Assembly (NCBI GenBank): GCA_963675135.1
Contig: CAVLYN010000087.1
Coordinates: 62,001-126,000, forward strand
DNA length: 64,000 nucleotides
Reading direction: 5' to 3'
Source of the DNA: Galeopsis tetrahit
Taxonomy: Eukaryota > Streptophyta > Magnoliopsida > Lamiales > Lamiaceae
In this document: in pieces, positions 47,993 to 60,519 of the stretch
How the letters are laid out: each line of letters begins with the position of its first letter
Numbering within the stretch: the first letter of the stretch is position 1
The notes under the pieces: generated by a model
Databases searched by the model: none
What the model was told of the DNA's origin: nothing
The model's input: only the letters and a program-made list of their open reading frames with translations
Position numbers and translations under genes: made by a program

Positions 47993-50900
47993 GAAGAAAA
48001 AAATTCTGTTAGCAGCGTAATTTTGTTTACCGGCCTTCTCACCTTCAATTGTCGACTCTCTCCCACATCGAAAGTAGACAAAACCACAACAAGGTCACAG
48101 AATTAAAAGGGCAACAACTCTGAAGATTAGATTTATCTTTAGAATTATATAAAGATCGGGATTAGGCATCGGTATTTCAATAAATTATTAGAATTTTTGA
48201 ATTATATATAAGAACTAATCATAAACAAATGTGATTCTTGTCCTCTCGAACATTCATCTTCTTCATTGCACTTTTTAGTGTCACATGTTAAATGCGATAT
48301 TCGTGCGCATGACATCCTTTGCAAGATACATATTTAATATCCAAAATGCCTAAAACAATTTAATTTTTTGATTATGCGGATTTATCTTGGAGCTGATAAT
48401 TGTGTATCTTTGACATTTTCAATTTATTGTCTAACGAATAGATGGTAGTATTTCACAAATACTTTGTTTTCCACCATTTATTATTGTTAAAAAAGTTTTT
48501 ATTACAATAGCACCAGAGGTAAGTGTTAATTAATTGGCACAATGGTTGCTTGAGTTGTACGTCCTTTAATTGCTGGATATTTTAGTGGCACGTGTTAGCT
48601 GCGATATTCGTGCGCATGCATCCTTTGCAGGATATATATTTAATATCGTCCAAATTGACCAAGACAATTTAAACAAAGAATTTGAATTCATTAATTGTAT
48701 ATCTAATTTATTTTTGTTAAGTATTTATTTTAAAATAAATAAAAGTATTGTTGTTATAAAAGAGAATCAGTGGAGGGGTGGTTGGTAAGGGAGTCACTCA
48801 TGCAACAGACCATATAGCCAAAGCCAATTGCCATCCTTCGTTATGTCAGGTCGATCATTACATGAAATATCGGGACTCCATTCTCGCCCCATTTCACAGA
48901 AGAATGGACATTCAATAATACACGATCTTATTTGCGCGTATTTTTCATTCTATGGAGCCAACCTCCACTTCGAACAAGCGTTACACTCAAAAGCCCCAAC
49001 AGATGGAAAAGAATTGCCTACAAATCACTCAAGTTCCAAATTGTTGGTAAGTTATTTCACGCGTGAGAGCCGCACGCGTGCATATCTAGCAATTTTAAAA
49101 ATATGGCAAAAAATGACTAAAATTGTACACTCCTTTCTATGCTCATACATTGTTCAAAACCTAACTCTAGGTTAATATATTATTTCAAGAAATCACCAAA
49201 AACTAATAATTAAAGAATACATAAATTAAAGGCTTTCTTGTATTTTCTTGGGTGAAAGTCGCACGTTGCCCGTTCATTTCTTGTGAATTAATTGATTTCG
49301 ATTTTTGTTCCATTTGAGTGCGATTATTTTGGGGGTGGAATTAGGCTTCGTTTTAATTCTTGCGTTTTTTTATGAGAATTTGTTGCTGATCATAGGAGTG
49401 CAACCTTCCGCACAATATTGGAATGACATTAATCACTTAATCTACATCAAGTATTGGAACGATAATTTTCACACAAGTTAAATCTACTACAAATCTACAG
49501 TATGGGAATAACATTAATCTAATCTAGTGTAAATACCATTAAAATCAATTGGGCGTGAATGTGCATGTTTGAGTCCGACGAGTTCGGCTTAGTCCGGTGA
49601 GTAAGTGCTTGAGGGCGTGAGGCGCGAGTCTGGGCGTAAGGAGAGTCCGGAAAAACGACCGAGAAGCAACCGGAGAACGTGGTGTGCAGCACAGCGACGC
49701 AGGTATGGTACTAGGGTTTCTTTCTTTTGGGAGGGGAGAAAGTAAACAGCAATTCAGAATTATTTGTTTTAATATTTTTTAATTAATAACACAATATAAT
49801 AAATTACATTATAAAATTATTATTTTATTAATGTTTCGGTATGTCGAAATTATCGATATTTTGGGTATGCTGAAATTTGAATCCATGCACATATTAAGAA
49901 AATTATTAATATTTTTGTGGCACGTGTTAGATGCGATATTCGTGCACATAAATCGTCTGCAGGATATATATTTAATATCCAAATTGACTAAGACAATTTA
50001 AAGTAAGAATTTCAATTCATTTGTAGCTCTAATTTATTTTTGTTAGATAATTTTAAGTTATGTATTTTAAAATTAAAATAAATAAAAGTACAAATTTAGA
50101 ATACAAGTACAAATTTTATTTTACATTATTAATTTTACGAGATTTTCTTGATTTTTAGAATATATTTTTTCTCAGCGCGCGCATCCTTTGGAGGATATAT
50201 ATTTAATATCCAAATTGACCAAGACAATTTAAACAAAGAATTTTAATTCATTAATTGTAGATCTAATTTATTTTTGTTAAGTATTTATTTTAAAATAAAT
50301 AAAAGTCTAGTATTGTTGTAAATAAAATATAATTATGGTCCAGTGACATTTTTGATGATGTCAAAGTAGAGAATGAGAGACGGCTGGGGTTTGAGGTGAC
50401 GGAGAGTGTGGAGACGACAGAATTGGTCGCTGGAGATGAGCAATGACCAGTGTTTGCCTACAGATTTGAATCCTTCGAGATTTTACTAAAATGCGCCGCC
50501 GCCAATGTATCTTTTACTCTTATTCGTTGTGGGACATAAATCTCACAAATAACAATCTAACACTCTTACATTTATATAGTTTTTTCCTATGTTTCTTTTA
50601 CTCATATTCGATATGAAATCTTACATATGTATTATTTTAGTTTAATATTTGTTATTTTACTATATTTATTTTAATATGATTTTTATAAGTAACATAGAAA
50701 ATATTAAAATAAAATACATAAATATTATTTTACCGGTGCCTACACCGGTTTGGTCACCGGTTCGGTTATGAAAACACTGTATTTAATATCCAAATTGACT
50801 AAAACAATTTAATTTTTTTATCATGCAGATTTATCTTGAAGCTGATAATTGTGTATCTTTGACATTTTCAATTTATTATCTAACGAATAGATGGTAGTAT

Positions 50901-51118
50901 TTCACCAGTACTTTGTTTTCCACCATTTATTATTGTTAAAAAGGTAAAATACTAGTCAGAAAAATTAGTAGTTAATATATATACATACAGAAGAATCGAA
51001 ATATTAATACATAATCACCATTTTTTAATTTATAGCAGTATCATCCCACATCGAAACTTCGAGCAAGCATCGAGTAACAGGACAAATTTAAAAGCATAAT
51101 CGCATCACTGAAAATAGC

Positions 51119-51314
51119 ATACCTTTCTCGGCCTTTTGGCTAAGATCAAGTGTAGTATCTGTTCTTATCAGTTTAATATCTGATATGTGAGCCATTGGCT
51201 CACACGATATTAAATTTATCTTTTGAGGGGGAGAGGCTGTCACGGCAGCTTGCTGCTGGGGCTTTCGAGCGTCGCCATGGCGTTGCACTACTGCCATGGC
51301 CTGGCGCACCCATC
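51119..51314 (+). ncRNA. U2: U2 spliceosomal snRNA, unit copy 5
   Basis: Full-length U2 in the last unit of array 2; sequence and upstream signals match the other array copies. Confidence 0.95.
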
Positions 51315-51915
51315 CAATTCAAACTTAACGATTAATTGTGATGCGACAGGTTGGTTATATATAAGAAAAAATGGTGTTGTCGACTGTCAACAGCTTGTCT
51401 TAACTGCTGGCTACGCATGGTTTGTTGAAACCCTTCTATTCATAAATTATGACGGAGTTGCATCAATTTTGTTAAAATAGGCAACGTTTATGAAAAAAAA
51501 TGTATTCATTGAAAAAAAATGTATTCACAGATATAGGGAGATTAAAGTCAATTTGGTCCCATATCAATTTATCCATTACCTTTTTTAATTGCTCAATTTT
51601 AGTCCTACTTCGCCAGAAAGCCCCTTAAAGGAGTAACTGCTATTCTATTAATTCCAAAAGAAACTAACTAATACTCTATTAAGCCCAAGAACCTAAAAGA
51701 AAGACTAACTTAATCCAATATAGGCCTAATACTCTATTAAGCCCCTTAAAGGAGTAACTGCTATTCTGTTAATTCCAAAAGAAACTAACTAATACTCTAT
51801 TAAGCCCAAGAACCTAAAAGGTAAGTCTCCCAGCTTATCAATCTGTTGCCACTGGATCTGAACAGTTCAATCATATATTCGAATAAATTAAGCAACCATG
51901 TTGGACTTGAATTGG

Positions 51916-52077
51916 GGCAGGGGCCGCGCGAACGCAGGTCCCCTCTGGCACAAATTATGACGTAGGCTCGACCACTTGGTCCGACCTTAGAAGGGCGCCC
52001 CTCCTGGGTGCAATGGAGGTCGCCAACCTAGGCCATGAACCTTGCTTATCGCCCATTGACCCCGTCCAGGTAAGTAT
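51916..52077 (-). ncRNA. U1: U1 spliceosomal snRNA, unit copy 5
   Basis: Same sequence as copy 1, without the copy-4 substitution. Promoter and 3' box are intact. Confidence 0.95.
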
Positions 52078-52187
52078 GGAGCATGATGGACATCGAAACT
52101 ATTTTATACAGCAGCATCCCCGCAGTATTTTCTCTCTTTCTCCGAAGTGGGAGAAAATGACAGACATAGTACATGTTTATTTCATTT

Positions 52188-52536
52188 TAGACACAAGGAG
52201 GAATTTTGCTGAGACAAGCTCACGAACAAAGTGATAGTCAAGATCTATATGTTTGGCCCGTTTATGAGCACTTGGATTTTGACTAAGAAAGGTGGCACTA
52301 TTATTGTCCGGAGTATAGGATCGGGCGAAGAGGAATGGAGACCCGAAGCTCACGAAGGAGATTTAGCACACAAACAATTTCCGAAGCAGCATTTGCCATG
52401 GCGCGATACTCGGATTCACAGCTAGAGCGAGAGGCCGTAGGTTGCACTCCAAGAGACAAGGTTTCCACCGAGAAAAATTAAGTATCCATCGGTTGAGCGT
52501 CACACAACGAGCCCAATCAGCATCAGAATAAGCCAT
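52188..52536 (-). pseudogene. Ty1/copia RNase H remnant, unit copy 5
   Basis: Same broken RNase H piece, last unit of array 2. Confidence 0.78.
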
Positions 52537-55500
52537 TAATTGTTCATCGTGATAACTAGCTCTCTGCCATTTACGTACACTTTACCCAACCACCTCTCAA
52601 TCGACTCTCTTCTATAACAAATTTACTTTTATTTATTTTAAAATAAATACTTAACAAAAATAAATTAGATCTACAATTAATGAATTAAAATATTTTTGAT
52701 TAAATTTTCTTGGTCAATTTGCATATTAAATGTATACCCTGCAAAGGATGCATGCGCACGAATATCGCATCTAACACGTGCATGACACACAAGACTTGTA
52801 CTTTCATCCAATTCTCAATTCTCATAAGCTTATACCTTATACTTTCACCATTCCAAACCCCCAAAATACTGAGTTCTTGCAATGGCCTTCTATTACTACG
52901 ATCTGAAAACAATTCTAGTTGTCTACATTCCCACCACTAAGCAATCCAGAAAGATTACTCTTACTTTTAGTGATAAACATACTTTTGTCAACATATAAAA
53001 TCTAATGCGTGCAATAATAATCATAAAAAATGTGTGTAATATGAGAATAGATAAAAAAAAATGTTTCACATCTCCAGAATCTCCCCAAATATAAATTTAT
53101 AATAAAAGGACCAAAACAATTACTCTTATGACCAAAAGGAGCAATGACGGATAATTTTGTTCTCCCAAAAAATTTAAAACAATCAAGTCATATGAAAAAA
53201 CTGAATGAAAATGATAATAGTGCAAGTCTCTTGTTTTATTTGGTGATAGTTTAAAAGGGGGTCTATTTCTTGTTCGCCCTAGGCCAAAATAATGCCGGAA
53301 AACTGTTTCAGTTTCTGTCCCTCGAAGAAGAGGAAGACCCAATGTAGTTCGTTACTGGCCTCCCAATAAACTGAGCTGCTATCGCTGAGACGCGTGCAAG
53401 CTACATCATAAAAAAAAAATGAATAGAATAGTTAGTAGCATCAAAAAAAGAATATTTTCAAATTTTGAAGAATATTTTATGGCTGAATTTCTGATCTGAC
53501 CCTATATATACAAAAGTTTATATTGCATAATTTCATAACAATGTAGTATTACAGTATGTAATTTTTACCCTCTTCTCGAAGCTGAAGCAAGCGTCTAACA
53601 CGTGCCACTAAATTATTTTGTCTTGTGCAAAAACACATTTCAACCAGAAAAACTCAGAAATTACTAATATAAAAAACAATATACTTTCAATCTAGAAAAA
53701 AAATATTTACAGAAAAAAGAAATGTTCGTGCACTGGTAAATTATTCTCCTCCAAACTTTCTTCTCTTAAGCTGAGCTAAAGTTTTTTTGCAAAGAAAAAT
53801 TAATTCAAATTGAAGAATGAAACAGACTAGGATATATGGTTTATTGCAGGAGTGACTCCTTTATAGGGAAAATTGCCCTTTGGTCATGTATGTCAAATAA
53901 TTTTCGATCCTTTTTTCATACACTTTTAGTCCTGTAGTAAGTTTCTGATAGTTTTAATGGATGAAAATTGCGTAAACCGTTAAAGAATATTAAACATTTG
54001 GTCCTGTAAGTATGAGATAAAATCACATCCGATCCTTTTTCATACACTTTCAGTCCTATAATAAATTTATGTCTGTTTTAACGTACGTATGAAAATTGTG
54101 TGAAAGTTACGCACCCGCTAAAACTCATCCAAAAGCCTAATATCGGATTAAAAAAATTCTCATAAAAAAATACATGAAAACGAACCCTAATTCCACCCCC
54201 AAAAAATCGCACTCAAATGGAACAAAAATCGAAATCAATTAATTCACAGGAAATGTACGGGCAACATGCGACTTTCACCCAAAAAAAAGAACAAGAAAAC
54301 CTTTAATTTATGTATTCTTTCATTATTAGTTTTTGGTGATTTCATGAAACAATATAACAAACCAGAGTTAGGTTTCGAATAACGTACGAGCAATGAAAGG
54401 AGTGTACAGTTTTAGTCATTTTTTGCCGATATTTTAAAAATTGCCAGAAATGCACGCGTGTGGCTCTCACGCGTGAAATAACTTACCAACAATTTGGAAC
54501 TTGAAATGTCTATCAGCAATTATTTTCCATTTGTTGGGGTTACCAACAATTATATAAGAGCGCGTATTGAATGTCCGTTCTTTTGTCGTTTTATAATGGG
54601 TTATTTACCAACAAAAATATTTAGTATGAATAGCATGTGCTTAATGGTGTAATTCATTTGATTGGGTGCTCTTTTCTTATTTCCCGTGGACTGATACTGA
54701 AACTGTAATAGAGTAATAATATTCTTTTCCCTCAAAAAATAAATAAATTAAGTATCGAAAAACATATTTTCATTTATGCGGAATGAATATTCTATTTCTC
54801 CCTCTCTTTCACTCTTTGTAACTGTTTTGCATTCACACTATCAACCCGTTCTTTTCATTGACCCATATTTATTCTTCAATTGACGGTATCTGCCACCGGG
54901 GTGAGTAATATTCTGGCTTTCGTTACCACTTCCATGTCTTGCTTCCTGTGATAAATTGTATATTTCTTATAAATTTTATTATGGTAGTGACTATAGTTTT
55001 CTTGTTTCCAAAAGATGTTGGGTTGTGTGTATTTCAACATGATTTTTGACGATCGATGAAATAGCTGCGTCATGTGTTAATACTCTGTACACTGGAATCT
55101 AATTGTTGCTTGAGTTATAAAAAAAAAAGAAAGTATTTTATAAATCTTATATCTGATAAATTGATCTTTTAATTTGTTGTAAAAGGTAATGGCTAAATTG
55201 ATATTGATGTTCTTGTGCGAAAATGTAAACTCTAGCATATGAGTGATTGCAAATCTAAATTCAAATCAACAAATAAAGTCTAGTACGTGCAAAAATAATC
55301 ACTAAGAACGTGCGTAATATGAGAATGAAGCATTGGTGTTTATAAGTTCATTTTATTCTCAGCTTTGCAGATTTGTACAAGGGTTAGTAGGCTCCCTTAA
55401 TTATTTATTTGTTATCTTTAGAAATGGTTTCTTAAAATGTTTTACAATTTATTCTTTGTTAGCAGATATTAAAGCTATTCCATATCTAGGTGCATAAGGA

Positions 55501-56181
55501 GGCAGTCATTAGAACTTGCCAAAAATTGTATATGGTTTATTCTTTTGTCTATGGCACTGTCAAGTTGCAGCAGATCGTCTTTCCCTTCAAGCTCTTTTAT
55601 ACCTTTTATTTGAAGGGGATTAAAGATATTCCGGCTGAGCTCGTCGTTAAACCGGTGCCGCCGTTGAGCCGGCCGCAGCGGCTAAGGCACTTGAGCCTCA
55701 CGCCACGCTTTCCAACTTTACCAATTGATCCATGTTCCTTTTTTTTTTTTTTTCTAATGAAAAACTTTGATAGATATGATGATGATTTGAACGGCCCAAA
55801 ATGAATTGCAGATTTATTTGATATACAGACAATTGAACGATTTTTACGTAATTAACCTTTAGACTAATCTACCGTACCAATCTAGATCTTGAATGAGAAT
55901 TAATCCATAATTCTAATTTACATTATAATCAAAATTAATAAGAAATCCCTAACTATATTTTTTAAAATTTATAATGATAAGATTTGTGTTAATTAAGATT
56001 ATGCATGGATTGAGGGCCATCAACAATGTACATTTTTTGTTTTAAGCTAATTTTTACTTGAAATATGATATTAGGCTTTTCTCTCATTGTCCCAAACCCA
56101 GTAAGAATGCGTGGAGCAAAGAAAATTAAACTAAAGAATTTTTGAATACTTTGAACTCATTAATATTTTCTTGGTTTGTAG

Positions 56182-56388
56182 GGAAAGCTTAACTACAAAG
56201 AAAATAACGAGTTAAGAGCTGAAAATGACAAACTCCGCGAGGAGAATATGATCATTAACAAAGCTCTAACAAGTGATCGACTTTGCTGCGATTGTAGCTG
56301 CTCTGTTGTCGACAGCGAGGAGGCCGAACGCTTGTTTCAGCTACGAGCAGAGAATGCTCGTCTGCCTAATGACTTTTGTTGTCTATAA
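56182..56388 (+). pseudogene. HD-ZIP class IV exon fragment, unit copy 5
   Basis: Same fragment as at 7546, in the truncated last unit, about 0.9 kb upstream of the array-type U5 gene. Confidence 0.75.
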
Positions 56389-57324
56389 TGTATTTGTTAT
56401 CCAGTATTCCTATATTACCCTCAGTAACGTCTTATACAAAGAAGTCACTCCTGCAACAAACCATATATCCTTTAATATATTTTGGCCAATATTATTGCAC
56501 AAAGATTGCCCCTTATAAGAAATACAAATAGAAGTGAATATTCGTCAGTGTATATAACATTAATATTTATTTATTATTGCGTATAAATTAATACAATGAT
56601 ATTCGAGCTGTAGTAACACAATATTTTATTCTAATGGTCGAACTAAAACACTAGGGATCTGGATGTGATATCGGGTTGCTGCTTATTGTTTGTTGATTGG
56701 TATAATATTTGTTTGTAATGAACTTATTTTGTTGCTCGATTTATTCAAATTATGCTTGAAACGAGAAATATAGTACTGTTTTGTTATTTTTGAAGGTAAA
56801 ATGATAATTTTGTGAAGCAAAACACGTTTCAAATATTTGTTGGAGTCAATCGATCGAACGAGCAAAATACGTACGAAGAGATAAGGAAGCCCGAGAGTAG
56901 TCTGTTTTTAAGAAGAGATAAGCAAAACATGTCTCATATGTATAATGGTATTAGTTTTCTTGAACAATAATATATATACGGAGTAGTTTTTTTATAAACA
57001 ATAGTATTATTAGTGTCCATTCAGGGATGGAACCGGGAATTGCGATTAGGGAGGGCCGACGATACAAAACAATACACATGAACGATAATATATATATAGT
57101 AAAATTCAACTATATTATATACTTCAATGTAAAGAGGTTGAGGAACTTGAGCTATATATGAATTTCAAAATTTTAACAATAGATTCATTGTAATTTGGTT
57201 GATTTTTCTTGAAAACAAATACAAAAGAAGAATAACCCCCAAACCACTATCCCACATAGGATAGGACCAAATAAATACTAAGAGTCGGTTGAATAAATTG
57301 AAAGGAGAGAGGAGATTTAAAATC

Positions 57325-57450
57325 ACGCAGCTGCGCGGTGAGCACAAAGCGAACTATTCTTTCGCCTTTTACTAAAGAATACCGTGTGCACGCCGCAATT
57401 CAAGCAGCATACGCCTCTTTTTGGAGGGTTTTTTCTTTTAGAAATGCCCC
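57325..57450 (+). ncRNA. U5: U5 spliceosomal snRNA, unit copy 5
   Basis: Array-type U5. Its 3' box (to about 57467) is the last array sequence before the junction at 57470. A second U5 gene of the other subtype begins only 381 bp after this one's start. Confidence 0.93.
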
Positions 57451-57705
57451 AGCAAATTTAAGTCTAAATTTTTCTATAAATTTCTATGATTTGTAAAGAG
57501 GTTGAGGAATTGGAGCTATGAAATTCAAAAAAATTACAATAAATTCATTGTCCATTGTCTGGTTAGACGTTGACTTTGCTGATTTTTCTTGAAAAAAAAA
57601 ATACAAACTAGAATGGCCCCCAGACCACTATCCCACATAGGAAAGGACCAAATAAAGACTAAGAGTCAGTTAAATAAATTGAAAGGAGAGATGACAGGTA
57701 ATATC

Positions 57706-57830
57706 ACGCAGCTGCGCGGTGAGCACAAAGCGAACTATTCTTTCGCCTTTTACTAAAGAATACCGTGTGCACGCCGCAATTCAAGCAGCATACGCCTCTT
57801 TTTGGAGGGTTTTTTCGTTTAGAAAAGCCC
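57706..57830 (+). ncRNA. U5: U5 spliceosomal snRNA, tandem neighbour of array U5
   Basis: Complete U5 with the well-paired 3' hairpin type seen at 29359 but with the normal GTGTGCAC stem strand, so it combines the features of both other subtypes. USE (ATCCCACATAG, near 57630), TATA-like box and 3' box are intact. Confidence 0.92.
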
Positions 57831-58599
57831 AACAAATTTAAGTCTAATCTTTTTAGTTCTTTTTTTATTTACTGTGAGGCTAATACGGTAACGGATAAGT
57901 TCTTCTGTCGATGGTGGTAACGACTTTAATTGGTGGCAAGTGCCACCGACTTAGCTAAAGTCCTGTTTTGTAAAGATCTCAATTTTGATTTGCTCTTATG
58001 TTTTTCTTTTCTTCAATTAATTTTTTTTTTTTTAAAGTCTCAGTATATACAGCCCAAGAATTGACTAGTTCGAGGGACCAATTTTATCGTCCACTAGCAG
58101 GAGGTCCAATTGAATCCAGAGGTTGCTAACATTTTACTTCCTCTATTATGGTGAATACGGTGAAACTCTTTTGTAAAAAGAAAAAGAAATTCAACATTTC
58201 CTTGTATCATGACATTATCCAATATTTTTTCTTGCCGGAAGAAAATGTACTATAGTTTCAGTATGAATTTTTTTTGGGAAGTTTGTAAATATAAGATTTT
58301 GATATATTGAATAAGCTAGAGAAGGAAGAAGAGCTTGGAGTAAGGGCATGTTTTCAAACTTCTTTCTAAAGAGTAGATTTGTGGAATATATATTTTGTTT
58401 TTTAAGTTGGTAAGACCCAACTTTTTAAAAAAAAAAAAAAAAATTCAAGTATTGCAATTGGGTTTTAAAACACCGTGTTGGTACTGAAAGGTTTTCGAGT
58501 ATGGATATTAACATCTAACTGTCAGGGTAGATAAACACAAGCTTGCTTAAAATCGTCTATACGTTTTTTTTCGTAAACGTTGCCCATTTTAACCAAATG

Positions 58600-58887
58600 T
58601 ACAAAATTGATGCAAATCCGTCGTAATTTGCGATAATTTTTGGCTCGTTTAAAAAACACTGGTCGTATATTTTTGCGACAATTTTTTTTTTAATTATTAG
58701 AATTTTAAGATTTGCAATGGAATTTGACATATGGATTTTATTTTTAAAAAAATGGTAGACGGCACCGTTTGAAGATTGCCGACGGTCCTACGGAATATCC
58801 GTCGGTAATCTCCGACGGCGAACAAATTTCGTCGGTAAATCGGTTGACTTTATTAATCCATCGGTATTTCGAAGCTTTTTTGTAGTG
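58600..58887. mobile_element. CACTA-like end with CCGACGGA repeats
   Basis: GACGGAATATCCGTCGGTAAT and similar sub-terminal repeats end in AGCTTTTTTGTAGTG (reverse of CACTACAAAAAAGCT). In duplicates A (30120-30437) and B (63600-63915) the same repeats are present, but about 80 bp including this terminus is deleted before TACGTAATGCTATTTC. Confidence 0.65.
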
Positions 58888-59060
58888 CCTATTACTTGTA
58901 AAAAATCAATATTGTTACTCAAAGTCCACCGTGTACGTTATGCTATTTCACAAAGAGACGTTAATTAATGACTTAGAATGTGGAATACAAAGTGAAATAA
59001 AGGAATCTAACTGTGTTAGCCATTACTTTTTGACATGTGAAGATAAGTTATTTGGTATAG

Positions 59061-59896
59061 AGAACATACAAGTTATATCTCCACTATTATTGGAATTCAT
59101 GGAGTTGTAGTAAAGGAGGACTGCACAATTAGAGATGCCGAATTGACGGAGTTGGAAAGACGAACAATTAGATATTCGCCGAAAAATGGTGGCAGCAGCA
59201 GAGAAATGTGGGGTATATTAAATTTTTCAGCGAAATTGGGCTTAAATAGCGAAAATTGGTAGGTGGGAGCATAAATTGTTACCCCATGACATGATGGGCA
59301 AGTTTTGTTAGCCCTAATCTAAGGGGCATGCTTTGCAATTTTCCCCACAAAAATTGAAAATAACTGCCTATTCAAGAAATTGGCAAACAAAGAATTTCAC
59401 TCATCCAGGTATAAGAATAGAAGGGTTTCAACAAACCAGCCAGCGGTTAAGACGAGCTGTTGACAGTCGACAGCACCATTTTTCGTATATATCAACTACC
59501 TGGCGCATCACAGCCAAACGGCCTTTCCCCTCAAGTGCAGAAACAAATACTACTGATGGTATTCCACTCACCTGCCAACGTATCTAGCTCCATCAGTGCA
59601 ATTGATATAATATTTTAACCACAAATTTTCAATTCTGATAAGCGCACTCTAACGCAAACACTAAACTCTTCCTTCCGAAGGCAATAATAATATAACTAAA
59701 AACATGATTATTGAAACTACCAATGTAGGTAAAAAAGTCAAATGATGAATTGGACCAGGGCCGGGGCTGAGTGCAAAACCGCCTTGGTATGGAGCTTGAT
59801 GGCCACTGAGACAGCATTCCCCAAATACAAGATGAGTAGGAAGAACTACTCTCTATGTGATTAACAAGAATATTAATAAATCGTTAAGTTTGAATT
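59061..59896. other. Mosaic between CACTA-like DNA and the U2 fragment
   Basis: 59415-59520 is a diverged reverse copy of the U2 3' flank (unit 2815-2695). The rest has no recognisable gene; two short open frames (59333, + ; 59817, -) look spurious. Confidence 0.5.
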
Positions 59897-59955
59897 GTTG
59901 GGGTGCGCCAGGCCATGGCAGTAGTGCAACGCAAAGGCGACGCTCGAAAGCCCCA
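59897..59955 (-). pseudogene. U2 snRNA 3'-end fragment
   Basis: Reverse complement of the two 3' stem-loops of U2 (GGGGCTTTCGAGCG through the terminal GGCGCACCC region) with a few substitutions, and no U2 5' half or promoter. At about 59956 it fuses directly to a gypsy gag remnant. The bases before it (59881-59896) match the U2 3' flank of the array unit. Confidence 0.8.
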
Positions 59956-59957
59956 CC

Positions 59958-60178
59958 AGAATTGTTGGGACGCAGGGTTACGGTTAGATGTTCCTGACTT
60001 CACCGGTGACTTACGACACGACGAGTTTATTGATACCTACCATCGAGGAGATCATGGATTTCAAGAACATTCCCCCATTTGCCCGTGTTCCGTTCATCAC
60101 TACGCGCCGCCAACGCCTCGGCAAATAAAAAATAACCACATCTGAGAAACTTCGCAAACACATACGTGCGTCCAATTC
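59958..60178 (+). pseudogene. Ty3/gypsy gag remnant fused to U2 fragment
   Basis: Diverged relative of the array gag piece, on the + strand: NCWDAGLRLDVPDFTGDLRH then DEFID, followed by frameshifted but recognisable DFKNIPPFARVPF and FITTRRQRL, then a partial LRKHIRASNSTL match. It begins within a few bases of the end of the inverted U2 3' fragment and ends where unit-like sequence (unit 1480-1730 type) begins. Confidence 0.65.
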
Positions 60179-60184
60179 AACTTT

Positions 60185-60450
60185 GCATATTTTATTTTAC
60201 ATTATTAATTTTACATGATTTTCTTGATTTTTAGAATATATTTTTTCTCAGCGCGCGCAATCCTTTGGAGGATATATATTTAATATCCAAATTGACCAAG
60301 ACAAATTAAACAAAGAATTTTAATTCAATATTAATTGTAGATCTAATTTATTTTTGTTAAGTATTTATTTTAAAATAAATAAAAGTCTAGTATTGTTGTA
60401 AATAAAATATAATTATGGTCCAGTGACATTTTTGATGATGTCAAAGTAGA
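60185..60450 (+). repeat. Fragment of unit-type DNA (unit 1470-1735)
   Basis: Diverged copy of the unit stretch holding the second 170-bp repeat member, ending at GATGATGTCAAAGTAGAG. It is followed by about 65 bp of unknown DNA and then the copia 3' LTR. Confidence 0.8.
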
Positions 60451-60519
60451 GATGTGTACCAGGGAAATTTTCCCATTGAATGACATTGTTCCAATGTACT
60501 CCAGAGCGGAAGTGTATAG

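Larger units (their letters stand above)
38830..48636 (+). repeat. 9.8-kb snRNA tandem unit, copy 4
   Basis: Complete unit. It shares with copy 5, against copies 1 and 2, the changes at unit 4985-4986, 5324 and near 5756, so it belongs to a second subtype. Private differences include 42250 (inside U1) and 46697. Confidence 0.97.
48637..57470 (+). repeat. 9.8-kb snRNA tandem unit, copy 5, 3' truncated
   Basis: Matches unit 1-8834 and ends a few bases after the U5 3' box, so all three snRNA genes and the HD-ZIP fragment are kept while the gypsy gag remnant and unit end are lost. It joins a diverged U5-flank segment through a short T-rich microhomology. Confidence 0.96.
57471..59060 (+). repeat. 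Diverged third copy of the U5-containing segment
   Basis: Homologous to 29130-30560 and 62610-64000 but with many small differences; it includes the U5 gene at 57706 and the CACTA-like terminus missing from A and B. Nothing else in 57845-58590. Confidence 0.88.
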
